Shown one piece after another: positions 59,265-64,000 of a stretch of DNA of 64,000 bases. How positions within the stretch are numbered: the first letter of the stretch is position 1; each line of letters opens with the position of its first letter. The stretch comes from Mucilaginibacter gracilis (GTDB lineage Bacteria > Bacteroidota > Bacteroidia > Sphingobacteriales > Sphingobacteriaceae), in NCBI RefSeq assembly GCF_003633615.1, contig NZ_RBKU01000001.1:558001-622000 (forward strand), written 5' to 3'. The translations under genes and the position numbers were made by a program. The notes beneath the pieces are model-generated. The model was given only the letters and a program-made list of their open reading frames with translations, did no database searches and was not told where the DNA came from.

Positions 59265-60707
59265 TTAATTATATCCCGGATTGGGTACGATATTCGGGTT
59301 GGCCTGAATTTCTATCTGGGGTATAGGTTGAAGGCGCCTGATATCGGTCGTCAATACCGGTGTATAGGTCGGATAGCTGAACGGCTCGGCCGGACGATTG
59401 ATGACCTGGTTTAAACGGGTAAGGTCGAAGAAGCGTAAGCCCTCGAAAGCAAGTTCCTTTCTCCGCTCGTTTTCAATGTCGTCCAGTAATTGCTGGCCTG
59501 TTGAGGTATATCCTGCGAAAGCGGGATCACGTAGTTTGGCTAATTGATTCAAATAAATCAAAGCCTGCCCTTCATTGGTGGTACGCGCATAGCCTTCAGC
59601 CAGCGTCAGGATCACTTCAGCGTAACGGATAACTTTGATCTCGTCCGGATCGGCATTTAAATAGTTGGAGTATTTGTTCACCACGAACGCAGGTTGTCCG
59701 TTTCCTTTACGGATACCATTCAGGATCAAAGCCCTCCGGCTATCAGTTGACTTATAGGAATTATATAACGAGGTAGTAGCCAACATTTCGCCATTGCTCG
59801 ACTGGTAGTACAAACCGGCCATCGCAGTGGAATTACTGGTCACGCTGTTATTGAACTCGAATATAGTTTCCAGTTTACTGCTATTGCCCGCGTTGCTCGA
59901 CCAATAAGCCGCGAATGCGCTTGGCGTAGTTGCCAAGGTATAGCCACCGTTTTGTACCACTAAAAGTGCTGCATCACGGGCATTGGCATAGTCGCCCTTA
60001 TACAAGTAGGCCCGGGCCTCGATCGCTTTGGCAGCATATTTGGCAATATAATTTGAGCTGGTGTTATGATAGGTCGCCGCTATGGCCGAGGTCGGCATCA
60101 ATGCATACGCGCTGTCCAGATCGGTGATGATGCGTGCATAGACTTCGGCAACCGTATTACGGGCTGGTTTTAAATAGGGTCCGGTCGCATAGGTCGGTTG
60201 CGTAACAATCGGAACACCCAAAGCGTTCGGATTTATAGTGGCGGGCGTGGCAAAGTAGTTCACTAAAGTTAAATAAGTAAGGCCCCTCAATGTATAAGCT
60301 TCTCCTCTCAACTGATCAACAGTAGGGCTACTGGGTAGCCCGGCATTGATGATACGGTTAGCCTGTAAAATGGTATAATACCCTTGCGTCCACATGCCAC
60401 TGGCTTCGCCGCTGCTGGATGTGAACGAATAATTACTTTCCGTAATCAGCTGACCGTAATTGGATGAGCTTACAAAAACATTGTCCGCCAGCAAATCCCC
60501 TAAGATCGGAACATTTTGCCCGAACAAAGAGCTGCTTCTCGCGGCTACATATAGTCCATTAACCGCATCGGTGAGGTCATTAGGCGTTTGTATAGATGTT
60601 GCCGCAGGTACGGAGGTTGAAGGGACCTGTTTCAGGTAATCCTTTTTGCAGGCAGAAATGAAAATTACTACCGCTATAATTAAATATTGTATGTGTTTCT
60701 TTTTCAT
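59265..60707 (-). CDS. RagB/SusD-family nutrient-binding lipoprotein
   Basis: 480 residues with a lipoprotein signal (FISACKKD, Cys about 20). The TPR-like helical core (YTLRGLTYLTLVNYFA, ARAYLYKGDYANARDAALLV) and the tail DIENERRKELAFEGLRFFDL then PIPQIEIQANPNIVPNPGYN are the SusD signatures. It sits on the cell surface and closes over the SusC channel. It lies 11 bp from the SusC gene. The enzymes encoded downstream (S51 and M14 peptidases) suggest a peptide rather than a glycan substrate. Confidence 0.95.
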   Translation of the reverse strand: MKKKHIQYLIIAVVIFISACKKDYLKQVPSTSVPAATSIQTPNDLTDAVNGLYVAARSSSLFGQNVPILGDLLADNVFVSSSNYGQLITESNYSFTSSSGEASGMWTQGYYTILQANRIINAGLPSSPTVDQLRGEAYTLRGLTYLTLVNYFATPATINPNALGVPIVTQPTYATGPYLKPARNTVAEVYARIITDLDSAYALMPTSAIAATYHNTSSNYIAKYAAKAIEARAYLYKGDYANARDAALLVVQNGGYTLATTPSAFAAYWSSNAGNSSKLETIFEFNNSVTSNSTAMAGLYYQSSNGEMLATTSLYNSYKSTDSRRALILNGIRKGNGQPAFVVNKYSNYLNADPDEIKVIRYAEVILTLAEGYARTTNEGQALIYLNQLAKLRDPAFAGYTSTGQQLLDDIENERRKELAFEGLRFFDLTRLNQVINRPAEPFSYPTYTPVLTTDIRRLQPIPQIEIQANPNIVPNPGYN

Positions 60708-60718
60708 GTCTTTCCTAA

Positions 60719-63700
60719 TTAAAATCCAACATTTAAGCCTAAAGTGTAGGTCCTGAAAGCCGGGATGGTAACCGCACCTGTTTCCGGATCGTAGGGCAGC
60801 CTATCGTCATAAGTCCTGGTCCATAAGTTGGTACCACGGGCATAGATATAGACCTTGCTCACACCGGTAACGTTTTTAAGGACATTCAATTTCTTAAGAT
60901 CGTAGCCGAGCGTGGCATTTTTCAGGCGAATAAACGAGGCATTATAGATAAATCTGCTGGAGTAGGCAGAAGAACTGCTTTGCGTACCGCCGCCTGCTAT
61001 ATACTTAGGCACATCGGTGATCTGTCCGGGAGTGGTCCACCTGTTGGTGAATTCGCGCTGATATTTATTGAAGGTATAATAAGACCCATCATAGAAACGG
61101 GTTGACCAGTAATCTTTGGTGTAGTTCCCAAAATTATAATAAAAGTCAACAGCCAGTGTGATTCCCCTGTAATTGAAGGTATTATTGAAACCGCCAAAAA
61201 ACTTTGGAGTGGCCGTTTTGTAAGGCTCTTTTGCAGCGGAACCATAATTGGTTGTCGTTTTAGTTTGGGTATCATCCGTATACCACAATGCTGTGCCATC
61301 CGCAGGATTTACACCTGCCCATAGCGGCGTATAATAGGTGTGGTAATCATAGCCTACCTGGAAATAATAATCTCCATTTGCACCCGCGCCGTTAGCCAAC
61401 TGCGTTATTTTATTTTTATTAACGGCTATGTTGAAACTGCTGATCCATGAAAAAGCCTGGGTTTGTACAGCGGTACCTTTGATGCTTAATTCGTAACCGG
61501 TATTTTGCATGGCGCCGATATTAGCGTACGGAACGGTATTAAAACCGGTTGTTCCTGAAATGGGAACTGATTGTATAAGCCCGTCAATAATGTCGCGGTA
61601 ATAATCTACTGTGAATAATAAACGATCCTTGAAAAACCCGATATCAGCGCCTATGTCAAATTTCTTGGCCGATTCCCAGGTCAGATCAGGGTTACCAACG
61701 GTATTATAGTTTTGACCGTTACCAGTAGTATAATTTGACCCGTAGGAAGATAACGGTTGTGCGCTGTAAGCACCGATCCCTTGCGCATTACCGGTTTTCC
61801 CATAAGATAACCGAAGTTTCGCACTCGAAAATATCCTTTGATCTTTAAAAAAATCGTTTCCGTCAATATTCCACGCGCCGCCTACCGACCAAAAATTACC
61901 ATAAGGATTGTTGGCACCAAACACAGAGGAACCGTCTCTTCTGAAAGATCCGCTAATAGAAAAGAGATTTTTATAATTGCTGCTTAACCGGGCGTAAATT
62001 GAATTAAAGGTAATATTGCTGGTACTGGAGCTTGCTCCTGTTGCTGTTGCCGCATCAGATAACACAACCAATGTGGGCTGGGTAAGGGGAAAACCTACAC
62101 CGGAAGCGCTGGCCGTATAAGTATTGGCCTTCTGTGCTTCATAACCCACTGCCGCCGTTACGTAAAAGTCTTTAATTCCCGGAATATCATAACGATAATC
62201 CAACTGGTTCCGGGTTAACAGCGTGTAGTTCCGGGTATTCGTTTCGGTGGCCTGTCCGTTTGAGCTTGACCCATCACCCAGTACGGGATTTAGAAATGTA
62301 GAGGCCTGAGTAGCTTCGTAATCTGCGCTTACGTAGCTGCTGAATTTTAATTGATCCCAGATATTCCAGTTTAAGGTGGTATTAAAAAGTATCCTGGTCT
62401 CTGAGGTGCCGTGATTATCATGTGCGGCTATCCATAGTGGGTTGTAATGTGCGGGGAAACCGATGTTGCTGCTGCTGCTGGATGCAATGCTGCCATCCGG
62501 ATTGTAAGCCAATTGGAAAGGACGCAATATCTCTGAGGCGAATACCGGATTTGCCCATGAACCCACATCGCCCACAGGCGTATTCTGGTAATTGTTGGAA
62601 ATGTTTATGCCGGTTGTAAAACCAATGCGCTTGCTGATCTTTTGGTCAATGTTAAACAAACTGGTGATGCGTTTCAGGTCAGAATTTAAGGTTGTAGCTT
62701 GCTGGGTGAAATATCCCGCCGATGCGAAGATCTTGGTATTTTCGTTGCCTCCTCTGACGGAAACATTATATTGCTGCTGACTTCCATCTTTGTGGGTGAT
62801 CTTCTGCCAGTCATTACTTTGCCCGCTGTTCAACCCATAATTGGTTGCCAAGGCAGCCACCTGCGCAGGGGTATTACCTGCATTGGTTACGCCCTCGATG
62901 AACAAGGTGGCAAATTGGTCCGCATTCAAAGGCTGGCCAGCTGCGGGTAAAGGGATGTTGATGGTACGTCCGGCTTCTGTGCTAAAGTCAACTTGTGTTT
63001 TTCCGGCTTTCCCTTTTTTGGTATTGATCACGATCACACCATTTGATCCGCGGGACCCATAAATGGCAGTGGCAGACGCATCTTTCAACACCGTTACACT
63101 TTCGATATCATCCTGGTTGATGCCATTCAAAACACTATTGGGATTACTGAGGATCATCCCGTCAATCACATAGAGCGGATTCGAATTTAGGGCTGTTGAT
63201 CCTACACCGCGTAGTTGAACCGATGGAGTAGCCCCGGGCTGAGCATTAGTTAAGGTTATATTCAAACCCGCCACTTCGCCCTGCAATGCAGCAAGAGGCG
63301 AAGAAAAAGGCTTATTTTCATTTTCTGCTCCGTTTATTGTAGTAGCCGAACCTGTGTAAGATTTCTTGGTTTGGGTGGTGTAGCCGTCTGTGATCACCAC
63401 TTCGTTCAGCTGGTTAAGCTTTTGTTTCAGTAAAATTTTAATAGGGCTGCCGCTTGCCTGAATTTCCTGCCGCTCATATCCTATAAAAGTAATAATGAGC
63501 GTATAGGGAAATTTCTGACCGGTGACAAAATTAAAGCGGCCTTCCGCATTTGTAGATACGGAATGCGTGGTGCCGGAGATGCTAATCACTGCGCCAGGTA
63601 ATGGCTCTTTCGTGTTTACATCCAGCACCTGGCCCTCCAACTTGGAGTTGATGGTAGCCGGAAGTTCTGTTTGGGCTGTTACCATGAGCGGCGAGACACA

Positions 63701-63754
63701 CAGGAGCAATAAAAGTAAAAGGTACAGATTTTTTTTACGGATAAATATTTCCAT
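60719..63754 (-). CDS. SusC/RagA-family TonB-dependent transporter
   Basis: 1011 residues with signal peptide (cleavage near VTAQT). An N-terminal carboxypeptidase-regulatory-like domain (LEGQVLDVNTKEPLPGAVIS) is followed by the plug with the RagA box NPLYVIDGMILS and the plug end ASATAIYGSRGSNGVIVINT. The outer-membrane barrel follows and ends in RTYTLGLNVGF with a terminal aromatic. It imports oligomers with TonB energy together with the SusD lipoprotein. It is the first gene of the operon that runs to the M14 gene. Confidence 0.96.
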   Translation of the reverse strand: MEIFIRKKNLYLLLLLLLCVSPLMVTAQTELPATINSKLEGQVLDVNTKEPLPGAVISISGTTHSVSTNAEGRFNFVTGQKFPYTLIITFIGYERQEIQASGSPIKILLKQKLNQLNEVVITDGYTTQTKKSYTGSATTINGAENENKPFSSPLAALQGEVAGLNITLTNAQPGATPSVQLRGVGSTALNSNPLYVIDGMILSNPNSVLNGINQDDIESVTVLKDASATAIYGSRGSNGVIVINTKKGKAGKTQVDFSTEAGRTINIPLPAAGQPLNADQFATLFIEGVTNAGNTPAQVAALATNYGLNSGQSNDWQKITHKDGSQQQYNVSVRGGNENTKIFASAGYFTQQATTLNSDLKRITSLFNIDQKISKRIGFTTGINISNNYQNTPVGDVGSWANPVFASEILRPFQLAYNPDGSIASSSSSNIGFPAHYNPLWIAAHDNHGTSETRILFNTTLNWNIWDQLKFSSYVSADYEATQASTFLNPVLGDGSSSNGQATETNTRNYTLLTRNQLDYRYDIPGIKDFYVTAAVGYEAQKANTYTASASGVGFPLTQPTLVVLSDAATATGASSSTSNITFNSIYARLSSNYKNLFSISGSFRRDGSSVFGANNPYGNFWSVGGAWNIDGNDFFKDQRIFSSAKLRLSYGKTGNAQGIGAYSAQPLSSYGSNYTTGNGQNYNTVGNPDLTWESAKKFDIGADIGFFKDRLLFTVDYYRDIIDGLIQSVPISGTTGFNTVPYANIGAMQNTGYELSIKGTAVQTQAFSWISSFNIAVNKNKITQLANGAGANGDYYFQVGYDYHTYYTPLWAGVNPADGTALWYTDDTQTKTTTNYGSAAKEPYKTATPKFFGGFNNTFNYRGITLAVDFYYNFGNYTKDYWSTRFYDGSYYTFNKYQREFTNRWTTPGQITDVPKYIAGGGTQSSSSAYSSRFIYNASFIRLKNATLGYDLKKLNVLKNVTGVSKVYIYARGTNLWTRTYDDRLPYDPETGAVTIPAFRTYTLGLNVGF

Positions 63755-63852
63755 ATTTAACGAGGTTTTAAATAATGTTAATTCATTGTTTGAGACTGGA
63801 ATGGAGATCAGGGAGTGATTTGCCGTTACTAAACTGATCTTTCATTTGCGTG

Positions 63853-63890
63853 ACCGGCGAGGCTTCCTTGCCGGTTTCTTTGTTTTTGTT
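63853..63890 (+). terminator. Strong hairpin with T-run upstream of the SusC operon
   Basis: ACCGGCGAGG (63853-63862) pairs with CCTTGCCGGT (63866-63875) over a 3-nt loop, then TTTCTTTGTTTTTG. On the plus strand it is a good intrinsic terminator, but no plus-strand gene precedes it in the window. On the minus strand it would form a hairpin in the 5' leader of the SusC transcript. No other feature was seen in 63755-64000. Confidence 0.55.
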
Positions 63891-64000
63891 CTTATTATGT
63901 TGGTATCATCTGTTTTAAATTGAATAGTGCATAACTGATTGATGAGGCATTTTGAATGCCCTTAAATCTTGTATCCGAAAAGATTGGAAGGAATTAGTTA

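Overview
The window looks like chromosomal DNA of a Bacteroidota bacterium, most likely Sphingobacteriaceae (Mucilaginibacter or Pedobacter-like). The reasons are one complete SusC/SusD pair and one broken SusD, the Bacteroidota-type -7 element TAnnTTTG at several promoters, short lipoprotein signals of the LxxC kind, few Shine-Dalgarno sequences, and a base composition in the low-to-mid forties in GC by eye. Genus and species are inference.

Layout. 1-8.5 kb: a minus-strand RND efflux operon (TetR, TolC-like, adaptor, permease) whose permease carries an in-frame amber codon, followed by a TMEM175-type channel gene cut by the window edge, and preceded by a second TetR and two unknown genes. 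8.5-13.1 kb: a MarR gene, remnants of TolC, Crp/Fnr, Hsp20 and IS110 transposase genes, and a three-gene HipBST-type toxin-antitoxin operon with a perfect 38-bp palindrome upstream. 13.1-18.3 kb: a decayed glycosaminoglycan utilisation locus (SusD tail, DUF5017 lipoprotein, frameshifted GH88, intact-looking PL8 lyase). 18.7-23.1 kb: an accessory island with a coiled-coil membrane protein, a tRNA-Asn remnant that kept its terminator, an excisionase-like gene, a Fic protein and an IS630-type transposase. 23.3-31 kb: a caspase/gingipain-like peptidase convergent with four envelope or secreted proteins. 31.6-36.4 kb: a tight three-gene operon (PRTase plus GHKL ATPase protein, receiver-like plus nucleoside phosphorylase protein, four-helix membrane protein) that resembles two-component-style anti-phage systems of the Detocs kind but has a different architecture.

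37.2-53 kb is a sulfur locus. A SAM riboswitch precedes a cysteine desulfurase. A six-gene minus-strand unit encodes a family 2A encapsulin shell, its SufS-like cysteine desulfurase cargo with a long disordered N-terminus, serine acetyltransferase, a cation/proton antiporter, a TlpA-like thioredoxin and a small secreted protein. A PhyH-type dioxygenase and a cysteine-free redoxin-fold protein (followed by carbonic anhydrase) each lie behind a tiny upstream ORF with consecutive cysteine codons. Four of the promoters in this locus share a 30-bp operator centred on CTATAG. A tRNA-Cys gene lies in the same region. Together these suggest a sulfur or cysteine starvation regulon with three control layers: a shared repressor or activator, a SAM riboswitch, and cysteine-codon leader peptides.

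53-64 kb: a minus-strand nutrient operon with SusC, SusD, two tandem cyanophycinase-family peptidases, threonine synthase and an M14 metallopeptidase, which reads as uptake and breakdown of an aspartate-rich or isopeptide-containing oligopeptide. No rRNA genes and no CRISPR array were seen.
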